DNA from: Klebsiella planticola ATCC 33531
GTDB lineage: Bacteria; Pseudomonadota; Gammaproteobacteria; Enterobacterales; Enterobacteriaceae
DNA length: 64,000 bases
Assembly (NCBI RefSeq): GCF_000735435.1
Contig: NZ_JMPP01000055.1
Span: forward strand, 186,001 to 250,000
Direction: 5' to 3'
Positions 48,274 through 57,425 of this stretch are shown here, piece by piece (within the stretch, counting starts at the first letter, position 1; each line of letters begins with the position of its first letter). The translations under genes and the position numbers were made by a program. The notes under the pieces were generated by a model, which saw only the letters and a list, made by a program, of their open reading frames with translations, made no database searches and was not told the origin of the DNA.

Positions 48274-50900
48274 GAATCGTACCCCCCTTGATCGCTGAAA
48301 CTGCTGCGGGCCTTAGCCCTCATGCGGCGCTCGCGCTCATCGAGTTGTCGCGCGACCTCCCGCGCAATATCCTGCGGACTCTGCCCTGGTTGCGCCTGGA
48401 TAATAATTTGTGCCTGGGTTTCAAACTGGAATACCGGCTGCGTACCTGCCGGTTTCTCTGCTTCTGGGCGGTATGATGCTGCCGGCAGGCTCATTGGATG
48501 AAGCGGTGCAGCCTCTGCAGGCATTGCTCCCCCCATCATTCCGGCGACAACGGATGCCAGCGCTGCGGTCCTCCGGCGGCTGGTCACATAGGCCGGACCG
48601 TTAATCAGTTCCGGGCCATTTTCTCCCGCGATGCCCACTTGCCCGCTCGGAATATAACCGCCACTGTCATACATCCCCGCAAAGAATCCTCCGGCGCCTT
48701 TTTGCTGGGTGGCACCAGGTGATTTGTCGCCGCCGGTCATCCACTCCGGCAGGTAGCTTTTTACCGATGCCAACTTGCTCTTGAGCGTCTCCCATTTCTC
48801 ATTGATACCGCTCAGGATGCCGTCAATGATTGCCCCGCCCACTTCTTTAAACTTCGCGGGCAGCGCGGCAACATCATTCAGAATTTCATCCCATTTATTG
48901 CTGATAGTCTGCTTAATCACAGCCCATGCCCCTGATACGCCGGATGAGATGGCATCCCACAGAGCTTTAAACTTCGGCCCCAGCGTTTCCCAGTTCTGCC
49001 AGATGTAAATGGCCCCCATCGCAATGAGGCCAATTATTGCCAGCATGGGGTTAGCCATCATCAATCTACCCAGCCACAGGATCGCCTGGCCCGTACCGCT
49101 AATCACTTTTGTGATAAGGGCAAACGCAGAGGTAAATTTAAGGCCCAAAACCCCGGCGCTTACCCGTACAATTGCCATCGGTCCCAGGATGGACGCCAGC
49201 GCCAGCGACAACACACCCGCAGCAGTAGCAACGATGGCAAATACGGCCGCAATCTTGAAAAGTGCGGCAGTCAATTGCGGATGACGCTTAACAAACCCGT
49301 CGAGAGCTGACGCCAGATCGCCTAACCAGTCAGCAATATTTTTCAGTACCGGCGCGACGGTTTCACCGATACTCGCCATGGCATTAGTAAACGAGCCGCC
49401 AGCAGCTTCCCATTTATTCCCCAGGGTATTAAGTGACGCCTCTACACGCTCACGCAGGGTCGCCTGGTTCTCCAGTTTGGCGGCGGTTTCACGATAGCCC
49501 GCTATCCCTTTTGTGATCATGATGTTCAGTGCCTGCAGGGTTTCCGCGTCATCACCAAAAAGGGTTGCTTTGACAGCTTGCTTTTTCCCATCGTCGGTAA
49601 TTTTATTCAGCTTATCCAGTTGCTTATAAAGGTTTTCCAGTCCTGCAAACTGGCCTTTACTGTTCTGAAAACTCAGCTTTATACCTGTCCCTGCAAGTAC
49701 ATCATTTGCTTTATCAATCTTTTTATTGTTCAGTGTGGCCTGAAAAATCTTTCGGTAGGCATTACCAGCAGACTCCCCTGCCATCGACGCCTGATCAGCC
49801 ATGACCAGCAGCGGCGCGAAGGTTTTTGCAGCGTCCAGGCCTTGGAGCTTGATAATGTCCATCGCGGCGCTGATTTTTGAAAATCCCTGCAGCATATTGC
49901 CAGGGTCAACGCCCGCGTAATAACCCCGCTGGATCACGTCCATCAGGCTCATCATGTCTTTTTCGGTGGTCTGCGTGGCGTCCTGCAATTTTGCGGCAAA
50001 CTCTGCGGCCTCCGTCGGCGCCATCTGCAGCTGCACGCCAAGGTAAGCCGCCGACTCACCCAGCCCGCCCAGGATAACCTGCGCTGACATCCCCTGACGG
50101 CGTAACATGGTCATCATGTTCTGAAAGTCTGCCGTGGTACCGGGCAGCCGGTCACCCAGAGCGATCGCCAGCTTGTTTAGCTTCTCAAACTCAGGCGCCA
50201 CCTTTCCGCCCGGCCCCATCATTGAGCCTGCCAGCTGGTTAGCCGCGTTCTCTGATTCCGCGTAGGCGCGAATGGGGGCCAGCAGTGTCGCGCCCGTTGT
50301 CACCCCGGCCGCCATCATCCCGGCACCGTTCCCCGCCAGGCTGTTACGCACGTCGCGCATCTTGTCAGCTTTGGCCCTGACCGCATTCAGCTTGCGCTGG
50401 CGCTCGCCCACATCCCGCAAGCGCCTTTCCTGCTCTGCCAGCTGTTTGTTATAGCGATCCGTTTCGCGGGTAATGCGTGCCGTTTCACGGGCACCGCCGC
50501 CAGCAGAGATGCCAAGGCGGTACAGCTCCACCCTGGCTGCCGCCATCTGTCGCGTTTCCTGCTGCTGCTTTTGCTCCAGACGTGACACGGCCCGCCATTG
50601 CGTTTCAAGCGCCGCCGTCTGCTTTTTTGTCGGGGATCCGAGGGCTGACATTTCACGGGTCATCATCTGCGCACGCAGCCGCGCCTGGTCCAGTTCGGTA
50701 CTGGTCCGGCTCAGGCTCTGTGACAGCTGATCGAATGATTTTAACTGGCCCCCCGCATAATTCAGCCGTTTAAGCTGTTCGCGGGTCTGCCGGACGGCGG
50801 AGGCCAGCTCCTTAGAGCCAGCCTGCGCCATTTTTAAAGGGCGGGTGAGTTTATCAACCGCATTCAGAACCACCTGCAGGCGCAGGTTTTTATCACTCAT
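48270..50900 (-). CDS. T: gpT, tape measure protein
   Basis: Tail length ruler, 876 residues (P2 T 815). N-terminal coiled coil (about 20-190, with AQAGSKELASAVRQTREQL and EQERRLRDVGERQRKLNAVR), the TP901-type central domain (GTTADFQNMMTMLRRQGMS), and hydrophobic segments near 540-640 (ALFKIAAVFAIVATAAGVLS; MLAIIGLIAMGAIYIW). The C-terminus has a GIAGENGPELINGP motif typical of tape measures. It follows E', overlapping by 8 bp. Confidence 0.93.
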   Translation of the reverse strand: MSDKNLRLQVVLNAVDKLTRPLKMAQAGSKELASAVRQTREQLKRLNYAGGQLKSFDQLSQSLSRTSTELDQARLRAQMMTREMSALGSPTKKQTAALETQWRAVSRLEQKQQQETRQMAAARVELYRLGISAGGGARETARITRETDRYNKQLAEQERRLRDVGERQRKLNAVRAKADKMRDVRNSLAGNGAGMMAAGVTTGATLLAPIRAYAESENAANQLAGSMMGPGGKVAPEFEKLNKLAIALGDRLPGTTADFQNMMTMLRRQGMSAQVILGGLGESAAYLGVQLQMAPTEAAEFAAKLQDATQTTEKDMMSLMDVIQRGYYAGVDPGNMLQGFSKISAAMDIIKLQGLDAAKTFAPLLVMADQASMAGESAGNAYRKIFQATLNNKKIDKANDVLAGTGIKLSFQNSKGQFAGLENLYKQLDKLNKITDDGKKQAVKATLFGDDAETLQALNIMITKGIAGYRETAAKLENQATLRERVEASLNTLGNKWEAAGGSFTNAMASIGETVAPVLKNIADWLGDLASALDGFVKRHPQLTAALFKIAAVFAIVATAAGVLSLALASILGPMAIVRVSAGVLGLKFTSAFALITKVISGTGQAILWLGRLMMANPMLAIIGLIAMGAIYIWQNWETLGPKFKALWDAISSGVSGAWAVIKQTISNKWDEILNDVAALPAKFKEVGGAIIDGILSGINEKWETLKSKLASVKSYLPEWMTGGDKSPGATQQKGAGGFFAGMYDSGGYIPSGQVGIAGENGPELINGPAYVTSRRRTAALASVVAGMMGGAMPAEAAPLHPMSLPAASYRPEAEKPAGTQPVFQFETQAQIIIQAQPGQSPQDIAREVARQLDERERRMRAKARSSFSDQGGYDS

Positions 50901-51317
50901 CTCTGGCCCCGCTTCGCATTATCGCTCTGTGCCGCCACTCCAGCACTTCTGTAAGCGGCATAACGTCTGTGACGGACGGCGGCCAGTGAAAGATCGTGGC
51001 GATATCCGCCACCAGGTCATCTACCGTCAGGTCGTCGGCAAACTGGCAAGCGCCGACTTCGGCAACAAAAAAAGGACAACCTCGATCGACATCGCAGAAA
51101 GGTCTGCCGGGTCAAGGTCCGCCATTTCCTGAGGGGTCAGCGCTGGCGTGGAGATGCGGGGGATCACTGTCATCATAGAGGCCACATCCATTTCCATCAC
51201 CGCCTGAAGGCGCGTACCGCGCAGTGCGCCGGACTGCGGTTTACGCAGCACAATTTCCGTAATGGTGGTGTCGCCGCGCTTGATTGGGGTATCCAGAGTT
51301 ACTGTTTTCTCGCTCAT
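50893..51317 (-). CDS. E: gpE and gpE+E', tail assembly chaperones via -1 frameshift
   Basis: P2-type chaperone pair. gpE (96 residues, MSEKTVTLDTPIKRGDTTIT..., stop at 51027) is read in frame. A slippery run of seven T then G (complement of 51065-51073) lets a fraction of ribosomes slip back one base, giving E+E', which continues FVAEVGACQFADDLTVDDLV and ends at 50893. In P2 the same T6G heptamer drives this required frameshift. The product coats the tape measure. Standard single-frame annotation misses E'. Confidence 0.9.
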
Positions 51318-51370
51318 GTTCTTTTTCCTGTTATGGGGTGGCTGGCGCGGTAGTCCGCGCCAGTGCTGCA

Positions 51371-51886
51371 TTAAAGGCCGATGGCTTTACGGTGTTCTTC
51401 CATCAGGTCAACACCATCAACAACTTCAATCATGTTGATCGCATCGACCTCATAGAGCACTTCACCGTTAATGGTCAGCTTCGCGTAACAGTTAACGCTG
51501 CTGACTTTGGTGGAATTGCTCTCGCCGGTTTTCCACTCGCCGGAATCCACTTCTTTGTGGCGCCCACGGACGACCAGCTCAACGGCCTGCACTTCGCCGG
51601 TGTCGTCGCGCTGAATAGACCCGGTAAAGCGCAGCTGCACGCCGTCCACCGTGGCTTTGCCCATCTGTTTAAACAGAAGCGCCTCCGTACCTCCGATGGT
51701 CATTTCCGTATCCAGCGCGCCATCATCCAGCCCCAGATCAATACCGACTGAACCGGGCATACCGCCGCCGCGGTAGTTTTCCAGCTTGCGGGTGAATTTC
51801 GGCAGGGTGACGGATTCAGCAATGCCCATCCAGTTGTTACCGGCGTTAAAAATATTCAGGTGTTTTAACTTGCGTGGTAAGGCCAT
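51371..51886 (-). CDS. FII: gpFII, major tail tube protein
   Basis: Inner tube subunit of the contractile tail, 171 residues (P2 172). MALPRKLKHLNIFNAGNNWM and ESVTLPKFTRKLENYRGGGM are nearly the P2 sequence. It forms hexameric rings around the DNA channel, inside the gpFI sheath. It follows FI by 9 bp in the same unit. Confidence 0.95.
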   Translation of the reverse strand: MALPRKLKHLNIFNAGNNWMGIAESVTLPKFTRKLENYRGGGMPGSVGIDLGLDDGALDTEMTIGGTEALLFKQMGKATVDGVQLRFTGSIQRDDTGEVQAVELVVRGRHKEVDSGEWKTGESNSTKVSSVNCYAKLTINGEVLYEVDAINMIEVVDGVDLMEEHRKAIGL

Positions 51887-51895
51887 GGGTCCCCC

Positions 51896-53068
51896 TTATG
51901 CGCTTACGCGGGTGGTGAAATCCACCAGGTAACGGTCAGTGATGCGCTGGCGCAGCATCAGGTTTTCCAGTGGCGGCACTGGCGTATAGTCGTAGTCGAT
52001 CCAGAGTTTCCCGGCTTTCAGCGTGTCTTTGTCATTCACACTGTCATCAATCCAGCAATCACCGCCGATGAGGTAGCCCTGATTTACCAGGCTGCGCATT
52101 TTGGCGCGGATACCTTCGATAATGTCGCGAGCCAGCGAAGGGTTAAGCGGCATGTCCACGGCCCACATATGCGCCTCCGCCATGGTGTCTGCCAGCACCT
52201 GCGCGGTACGGGTGTAGTTTTCAAACTGGAATAACGGGTCATCACTGAGGCAGCGGGAACCCCAGAAGCGGAAACCATCCTTGCGGATCAAGGTGGTGAC
52301 GTCGTTCTGGTTCAGCAGTCCGGCATCGGTTGCCGGGTCCTGCAGATCCCAGAACACATCCGCAGACAAGCCGGTTACGCCGTTGACGCCCACGTTAGAA
52401 AGGGTTTTGTGCCAGCCGGTCTGCTCGTCGATTTTTGCACGCAGACCCAGCGCGCGGGCAGTGGCGTAAGCAGTCGCATCTGCCTGCAGCACCGTGTCAA
52501 AGTTGATGAAATCAGGCCAGATCAGCATCCCTTCTCGCTGACTGAAATTTTCGCGGTAGGCAGTCGCTTCTTCCACGGTTTTACAACCGTAGGCAGACAG
52601 GTACGCAAAGCCGCGCAGGCTCTGCGCCACGCTTAACAGTTCAGTGGAAACAGCCTGCGTGTCATGGCCCGGCACGCCAAGAATACGCGGCTTCACGCCC
52701 AGCTGCGACTGCGCCGAAAGCAGCGCTTTGATGCCCGTTTTCTTACCGTCAGCGGTTACGCCGCCGATAATGTTGGAGGTGGTTTCCGCTTCGGTGTCGC
52801 CCTGGGCAACACGTACTACTACGGTGACGGGTTTTGCCTGGTCTGCGATGGCGTCCAGTGAGCGGGCCAGCGTGCCGGACTCGCCCGCTTTGCCGCTGGC
52901 GGTCAGTACATCGGTAAGCAGAACCGGCTTATTGAGCGGGAACACGGAGGCATCGGCATCATCGCCGGTGCATACCATGCCTACAATCGCCGTGCTCACC
53001 GTCGTGATAGAGCGGGTGCCGTCGTTAACCTCAACAACACGCACGCCATGGTGATAGTCTTGCGCCAT
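51896..53068 (-). CDS. FI: gpFI, tail sheath protein
   Basis: Contractile sheath subunit, 390 residues (P2 396). [20 protein letters not shown] matches the P2 start, and the C-terminal domain ([20 protein letters not shown]) is the conserved handshake region. First gene of the P_F unit FI-FII-E-T-U-D. RBS AGGAG lies 10 bp upstream. An Ogr box is centred 78 bp before the start codon; a -10-like TACCAT lies between. Confidence 0.95.
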   Translation of the reverse strand: MAQDYHHGVRVVEVNDGTRSITTVSTAIVGMVCTGDDADASVFPLNKPVLLTDVLTASGKAGESGTLARSLDAIADQAKPVTVVVRVAQGDTEAETTSNIIGGVTADGKKTGIKALLSAQSQLGVKPRILGVPGHDTQAVSTELLSVAQSLRGFAYLSAYGCKTVEEATAYRENFSQREGMLIWPDFINFDTVLQADATAYATARALGLRAKIDEQTGWHKTLSNVGVNGVTGLSADVFWDLQDPATDAGLLNQNDVTTLIRKDGFRFWGSRCLSDDPLFQFENYTRTAQVLADTMAEAHMWAVDMPLNPSLARDIIEGIRAKMRSLVNQGYLIGGDCWIDDSVNDKDTLKAGKLWIDYDYTPVPPLENLMLRQRITDRYLVDFTTRVSA

Positions 53069-53136
53069 GAATGAATCTCCTGTTTAGGGGTTCACCCATG
53101 GTAGGGAAATCATTCCCCGCAAGCCGTTGATGCCAG

Positions 53137-53156
53137 TTGTATCGTGGTTGATACAA
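53137..53156 (-). promoter_or_regulatory. Ogr operator of the P_F late promoter
   Basis: Dyad TTGT-(12)-ACAA with the exact TGT-N12-ACA pattern of P2 Ogr sites (TGT 53138-53140, ACA 53153-53155). A TACCAT -10 (complement 53098-53103) lies 46 bp from its centre, placing the start near 53091 with the box at -55, the known geometry. Confidence 0.85.
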
Positions 53157-53166
53157 TCGCAGGCAG

Positions 53167-53189
53167 AAAAAAAGCCCCATTCCGGGGCT
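53167..53189 (-). terminator. Terminator after the fibre gene
   Basis: Stem AGCCCC / GGGGCT with a 5-nt loop; on the reverse strand seven T follow. It ends the V-to-fibre transcription unit just before the P_F promoter. Confidence 0.88.
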
Positions 53190-53215
53190 GATTTAGTCAT
53201 GGTTTGCCAGGCGAT

Positions 53216-54295
53216 TCAGGCAACGCGGCTCCAGCACATCAGCAGGGTATGGGCTTCCACTACGCTGAAAGATTTACTCTCGCCGAGGTTATCGGTTTTG
53301 CCGCTGACTGCGTGACCGTGACCCGGCACCGTGTATTCGTGGTCGTGCTCACCCTCGTCAGAGGTATAGTTTCGCGTCCTGCGGCTGTCATTATCGGAGC
53401 CCACAATATAATTACTGTCCCAGGCCTCACCTGGCCCCGCCATCCCGCCTTTGTGCTTATGTCCGCCGCCTCTGCCGGTTCTCAGTCTCTGCTCCTCCAC
53501 CTCGGAGGCTGAGCCGGCTACATCAACCTGCACGGCGGGAAGATTCGCCCGCTGCAGGGTGACCGTATCGCTGCCGCCGGTGGCGCCGACGTTCGAACCG
53601 TCCGCTTTTGCCACGCGGAGGGTTCTGTTCTCACCGGTATACGTCCACGTTGACCACGGATAGCGTTCATTCGGGTCCACATGCTGGCTGTAAAACCGGA
53701 CCGTGCCGACGGGGTTTTCCGCTTCCCAGAACTCACGGATAGCGGTGCTGACCGCTGAGGTGATGGCCTCCCGCGTCTCATTCTCCAGGGTGGAAACAAT
53801 GTCATCGGCATAATCTTTGGCATTGTTCCCCGCCCGGCGGACTTCTTCCACCGTCGCCAGAATGACTGACGGGTCGGCAATCATCTGCACATCGGCAGTC
53901 TGACTCACCATCAGCCAGATATTAATCACCTGAAAACGTCCCGACCCTTCCGCCAGAAGCGGCTTGTAGGATTCGGGCAGGTTCGCCACCGCCAGGCAGA
54001 TGCCGGTTTCGTCAAAGAGCGCGGCCTCGCGTATCCAGAAGCCCCCGGCCTGCGACGGCATTATCATTTCGGCGCGGATAACATTTGCCGCCTGGTCGGC
54101 GATGACCAGCCGGTTTAACGGTGCGCGGTACTGCTCGTTAATCAGGGCGGTCTGGTCCGGGGACGGCACCGGCAGGACGCCGCCCCCGTCGCCGACGGCC
54201 ATGTGAGTGATACCCAGGGGGATACCCTTCACCGCCGCAGCGGCCAGGCGTTCAGCCCCCTGCGCGGTCAGTATGGCGCTGAATTTTTTACTCAT
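53216..54295 (-). CDS. Short H-like tail fibre / collar protein
   Basis: N-terminal 1-150 is the P2 gpH baseplate-attachment domain (DUF3751): FSAILTAQGAERLAAAAVKG, HMAVGDGGG, GGFWIREAALFDETG and SYKPLLAEGSGRF. The rest is unlike P2 H, which has 669 residues. A helical linker is followed by a collar-type tip with HKHKGGMAGPGEAWDSNY and HDHEYTVPGHGHAV His-x-His pairs, as found in metal-binding fibre tips. Total 359 residues. It is the last gene of its unit. No G-type chaperone follows, so the fibre probably trimerises unaided. Confidence 0.8.
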   Translation of the reverse strand: MSKKFSAILTAQGAERLAAAAVKGIPLGITHMAVGDGGGVLPVPSPDQTALINEQYRAPLNRLVIADQAANVIRAEMIMPSQAGGFWIREAALFDETGICLAVANLPESYKPLLAEGSGRFQVINIWLMVSQTADVQMIADPSVILATVEEVRRAGNNAKDYADDIVSTLENETREAITSAVSTAIREFWEAENPVGTVRFYSQHVDPNERYPWSTWTYTGENRTLRVAKADGSNVGATGGSDTVTLQRANLPAVQVDVAGSASEVEEQRLRTGRGGGHKHKGGMAGPGEAWDSNYIVGSDNDSRRTRNYTSDEGEHDHEYTVPGHGHAVSGKTDNLGESKSFSVVEAHTLLMCWSRVA

Positions 54296-54346
54296 AAGGC
54301 AGTCCGTAATAGCGGGCTTCCCCGCCGGAGCGGGGCGGCCTCGGGA

Positions 54347-55465
54347 TTAACTCAGGGGCGCGTAATACACCGGGCGCAGACCCATCTCGGAATTCAGCAC
54401 CTCGATATTGTTGGCAAAGCCAAACTGGAAAATATCGTTCTTACCGCGCACAGGATGCATGCAGCTTGTCGCGCCCGCGTTGTAGTTGACGGTGGACCCC
54501 GCCGGGACAATCGCCTTACCGGTCAGGGACGGCCATACGCCATACAGCTCCAGAAGATTTTTTACCGCTTCCGGCAGCGTGTTCTGCGGCTGAACGAAAG
54601 TCCCGCCCCAGGCCGGGTGATAAAACTCGTTGTCAGCCAGCCCGGTGGTCTTTGTCACCGCCCGCACGCTGTTGGGGGTGGTGGCCACATAGTCCGCCGT
54701 GGTGGTGTTCCCGGTATGTGTCGGGGTGATAAAGGCCCCGGTCACCGCATGGATGGCGTACCAGCCCGGCACATCAGCGCCGTGCGCACTGAACACCGCG
54801 GAGGCGGCGAGCGCGGCCTCATTGCCGGTCCCGTAGAGCTGGATTTCGCCACCCACCACACGTGCGCCGTAGGTACGCTCCCAGACGTTTCCGGCAAGGT
54901 CGCTGATGCCGTTGTATTTTTTGTCCTGACGGTAAGAGACCGGACCGGAGCCGGTATAAATGCGCGGGGACTGCGAGGACAAATCGCCCGCCTCTCTGCC
55001 GTCGATACGGCGTCCGGTCTGGGTCGCATCCAGCGCGGACTTGCCGTACACATCGGCACCCAGGGGACTGTAGCGGCTTTTCACGGCCATCGCCTGCATC
55101 AGCGCCCACTCGACCGACGTCATGCCGTGCCAGGTGCTGCCCATCGCTTTCAGTAACGGGATAAGAGTGGCGCTGGTTGCGTTACAGGCATTCGCATCCA
55201 CGTTGGGCAGACTCAGGACCTCACCGTTCAGCACGCATCCCTGATAGGTTCCGACATACAGATACGGGATTTCCCTGTCGCCCTGCTTAAAGGCCGGGTG
55301 TACGCCGGAAATCCCCAGCGCCGGGTTCAGGCTTTCGATACTCACCTTCGGGATAATATTCACAAAGGTCGGCTGTCCCTTCGGGGTATACAGCACCGTC
55401 TGTTTTCCGCCCGAAGCCGCCTCAACGGAGGTCCGCAGCGCATCTTTGACTAAAATCGTGGTCAT
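54347..55465 (-). CDS. Phage tail protein with SUMF1/C-type-lectin-like fold
   Basis: 372-residue protein located between the CotH-like gene and the fibre. The central GISDLAGNVWERTYGARVVG (186-205) and the C-terminal MGLRPVYYAPLS are hallmarks of the formylglycine-generating-enzyme/C-type lectin fold used by phage receptor-binding proteins. The N-terminal 1-110 (SLNPALGISGVHPAFKQGDR, YLYVGTYQG) is a beta-rich particle-binding part. Such folds are also the variable proteins of diversity-generating retroelements, but no template repeat or reverse transcriptase is visible here. A receptor-binding role is inferred from position and fold. It begins 9 bp after the CotH stop. Confidence 0.7.
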   Translation of the reverse strand: MTTILVKDALRTSVEAASGGKQTVLYTPKGQPTFVNIIPKVSIESLNPALGISGVHPAFKQGDREIPYLYVGTYQGCVLNGEVLSLPNVDANACNATSATLIPLLKAMGSTWHGMTSVEWALMQAMAVKSRYSPLGADVYGKSALDATQTGRRIDGREAGDLSSQSPRIYTGSGPVSYRQDKKYNGISDLAGNVWERTYGARVVGGEIQLYGTGNEAALAASAVFSAHGADVPGWYAIHAVTGAFITPTHTGNTTTADYVATTPNSVRAVTKTTGLADNEFYHPAWGGTFVQPQNTLPEAVKNLLELYGVWPSLTGKAIVPAGSTVNYNAGATSCMHPVRGKNDIFQFGFANNIEVLNSEMGLRPVYYAPLS

Positions 55466-55474
55466 GGTGGGTCC

Positions 55475-57424
55475 TTACTGGTGGTAGCTGAAAAAAGTGT
55501 CCAGGTATTCAATACGCTGTCGGGTCCAGTCCATCATCTGGTCCAGACTGGTGATGCTCAGGGAGGGCACATTCGGCCATTTTTCATATTCAGCCTGCAT
55601 CAGTTCCGGGGTGTAGCGCCCCAGCAGGTCGCGGGCCAGCTCCAGCACGCCGCGCTGTGAAAACAGACCGTTATCCCGCAGTTCCGCATAGCGGGCATTC
55701 ATTTCCGCCTGGAAGGTGGTACGGACTTTCTTCCAGAAGGTGCGGTTGACCTGCATGGCGAGGCCGTTATCAAACAGATTCAGGTCTGGCGGATAGGCAA
55801 TCGACGTTCCTGCGTAATGCAGACCAAAGGTGGTATCCAGGTCATAGGGCATGAAAAACCATTTCGTGCCGCCCCAGGTGATAAACGTGGTGTTCTTCTG
55901 CACGCAGTCCGGGGCGCAGATAAAGCTGAGGAAGACGTAGAAATCCACCACGTTGTTTTTATCCAGATGCATACCGGCAGCGGCGGTAAACGCGTCCTGT
56001 GCGGACTGCGCGAAGTCCCGCCAGCGGTCGAGGCAGGCAGCCGTTTCCGCCGTGGGTTTCGAGGGTGAGTCCATCACCCAGGTGCCGTTATCCGTGAGCG
56101 CCGGGATGTTAATCGCCCCGTCCCAGATAATCATGATTTGCTCCGGGCTGTTTTTGGCGATGTTGTAATCCTTGCGGGACGAGTTGTAGAGAAAATCCCC
56201 TATCCCGTAAAACTCACCGTTGATATACAGCACGCAGGCGTACCCCTTCGGGCAGCCGATGGCACCGGTATCAATGGCGCTGGCCCCCAGCTTCCCCACG
56301 TAGCTGTTATCAATATCCCGGCGCGGCCAGCCGCTGCGGGTCGCCATCACCTTCTGCCACAGGTTGTAGCAGAGCACATTGCGCAGGTGGGTCGAGTCAA
56401 TCCAGTTCGCCTTGAAAATCCATTTGTCCTTCGGCACCACATCGCCGATTTTCAGGCTGACGTTTTCGGTATGTGCCGCGTCGGCAAACAGCTCGAATTT
56501 CATGTTCTTTTTCGGGTATCCCGCCGACGACGCCCCCTGAACCTTGAAGGACACGTATGCCGTGAACATCTCCCCGTCGACGTCCACCTGTAAGGTGCCG
56601 TTAACCGGGTTGTCCTTGCTGGTCGGCGCGCCGCTGTCGGAGGTCACGTCCAGGCGGATCAGACCGCGCGGCTCACCGAAGGCAAACACGCCCGGATATT
56701 TCGCCTGCGCCTCCCGGTTTCCCGTGCCGCTGCCTGCCACTGAGGGGTCGAAGCCGTCGAGCGGGAGAAGCTGACGGGCCAGCACCTGGAAGGCATAGAG
56801 ATTACTCAGCTGATGACTTTCCACCTCCTCGGGGGTGGCCTCCACCAGAGCCAGCGCCCGCATACCGGACTGAAACGCCAGCATCAGCGCCTGAATCTGG
56901 TCTGACTGACTTTTTTGTGAAGCGGCCATGCTGGTCACCTGCGCGGCCATCTCATCGAGACCGAGCTGCATCAGTGCGGCCGTCAGCGACTGGAGACCGG
57001 ACTGCAACGCTGTCAGGCCATCCAGCGCCGCGCCGGTGTCCTGCTCCAGCTGCTGTCGCAGGGACGTAATCGCCTGCTGACTTGCCAGCGCATTCAGCCG
57101 GTTCGCCTGGCCGTTGTGCTTCTGGTAATAGATAAAGGCCAGCAGTTGCCCCTCGCTGTCAGGCACCACCACGCGAAAGAGTTTTCCCTCCGGCGTACCG
57201 GCAAGCCCCGCAACGGTGCCGTCCGGGTCCTCCGCGGTCATGAAGAAGGTGTAATCCCGGTAGTCCTGCAGCGACTCAACGGCGGTTTTTAAATAGCGGG
57301 TACGGTTCGCCAGCTGCCGGGCCTGTTTGTTTGACGGGCCATAAATGCCGCCCTCCACCCGGTCTTCACGCGCCAGCAGGTAAACCTCATCTTCCCATTT
57401 CGTCTGTTCGTTAATAGCACTCAT
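55475..57424 (-). CDS. Phage tail protein with CotH-type kinase domain
   Basis: 649 residues. N-terminal 1-115 resembles a baseplate-linking segment (KWEDEVYLLAREDRVEGG, YGPSNKQARQLANRTRYLK). A helical coiled region spans about 115-190. From about 255 on it is a CotH-like kinase fold: VSFKVQGASSAGYPKKNMKF (N-lobe, candidate Lys305/306), WIFKANWIDSTHLRNVLCYN, APDCVQKNTTFI (D506, N511) and KWFFMPYDLDTTFG (D528, D530), equivalent to the D/N/D core of spore-coat CotH. The start at 57424 has AGGAGAAT upstream; 91 further codons upstream lie inside gene I. Activity is unproven. It could phosphorylate tail or host surface proteins, or be a structural relic. Confidence 0.78.
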   Translation of the reverse strand: MSAINEQTKWEDEVYLLAREDRVEGGIYGPSNKQARQLANRTRYLKTAVESLQDYRDYTFFMTAEDPDGTVAGLAGTPEGKLFRVVVPDSEGQLLAFIYYQKHNGQANRLNALASQQAITSLRQQLEQDTGAALDGLTALQSGLQSLTAALMQLGLDEMAAQVTSMAASQKSQSDQIQALMLAFQSGMRALALVEATPEEVESHQLSNLYAFQVLARQLLPLDGFDPSVAGSGTGNREAQAKYPGVFAFGEPRGLIRLDVTSDSGAPTSKDNPVNGTLQVDVDGEMFTAYVSFKVQGASSAGYPKKNMKFELFADAAHTENVSLKIGDVVPKDKWIFKANWIDSTHLRNVLCYNLWQKVMATRSGWPRRDIDNSYVGKLGASAIDTGAIGCPKGYACVLYINGEFYGIGDFLYNSSRKDYNIAKNSPEQIMIIWDGAINIPALTDNGTWVMDSPSKPTAETAACLDRWRDFAQSAQDAFTAAAGMHLDKNNVVDFYVFLSFICAPDCVQKNTTFITWGGTKWFFMPYDLDTTFGLHYAGTSIAYPPDLNLFDNGLAMQVNRTFWKKVRTTFQAEMNARYAELRDNGLFSQRGVLELARDLLGRYTPELMQAEYEKWPNVPSLSITSLDQMMDWTRQRIEYLDTFFSYHQ

Positions 57425-57425
57425 G

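Noticed and set aside
54203-55156. 317-codon plus-strand open frame in the tail region
   Set aside because: Opposite the fibre and lectin-like genes, which show clear families; no motif.
54347-55465. Diversity-generating retroelement
   Set aside because: The target-like fold is present, but no reverse transcriptase or template repeat is visible in the window; kept only as a question.
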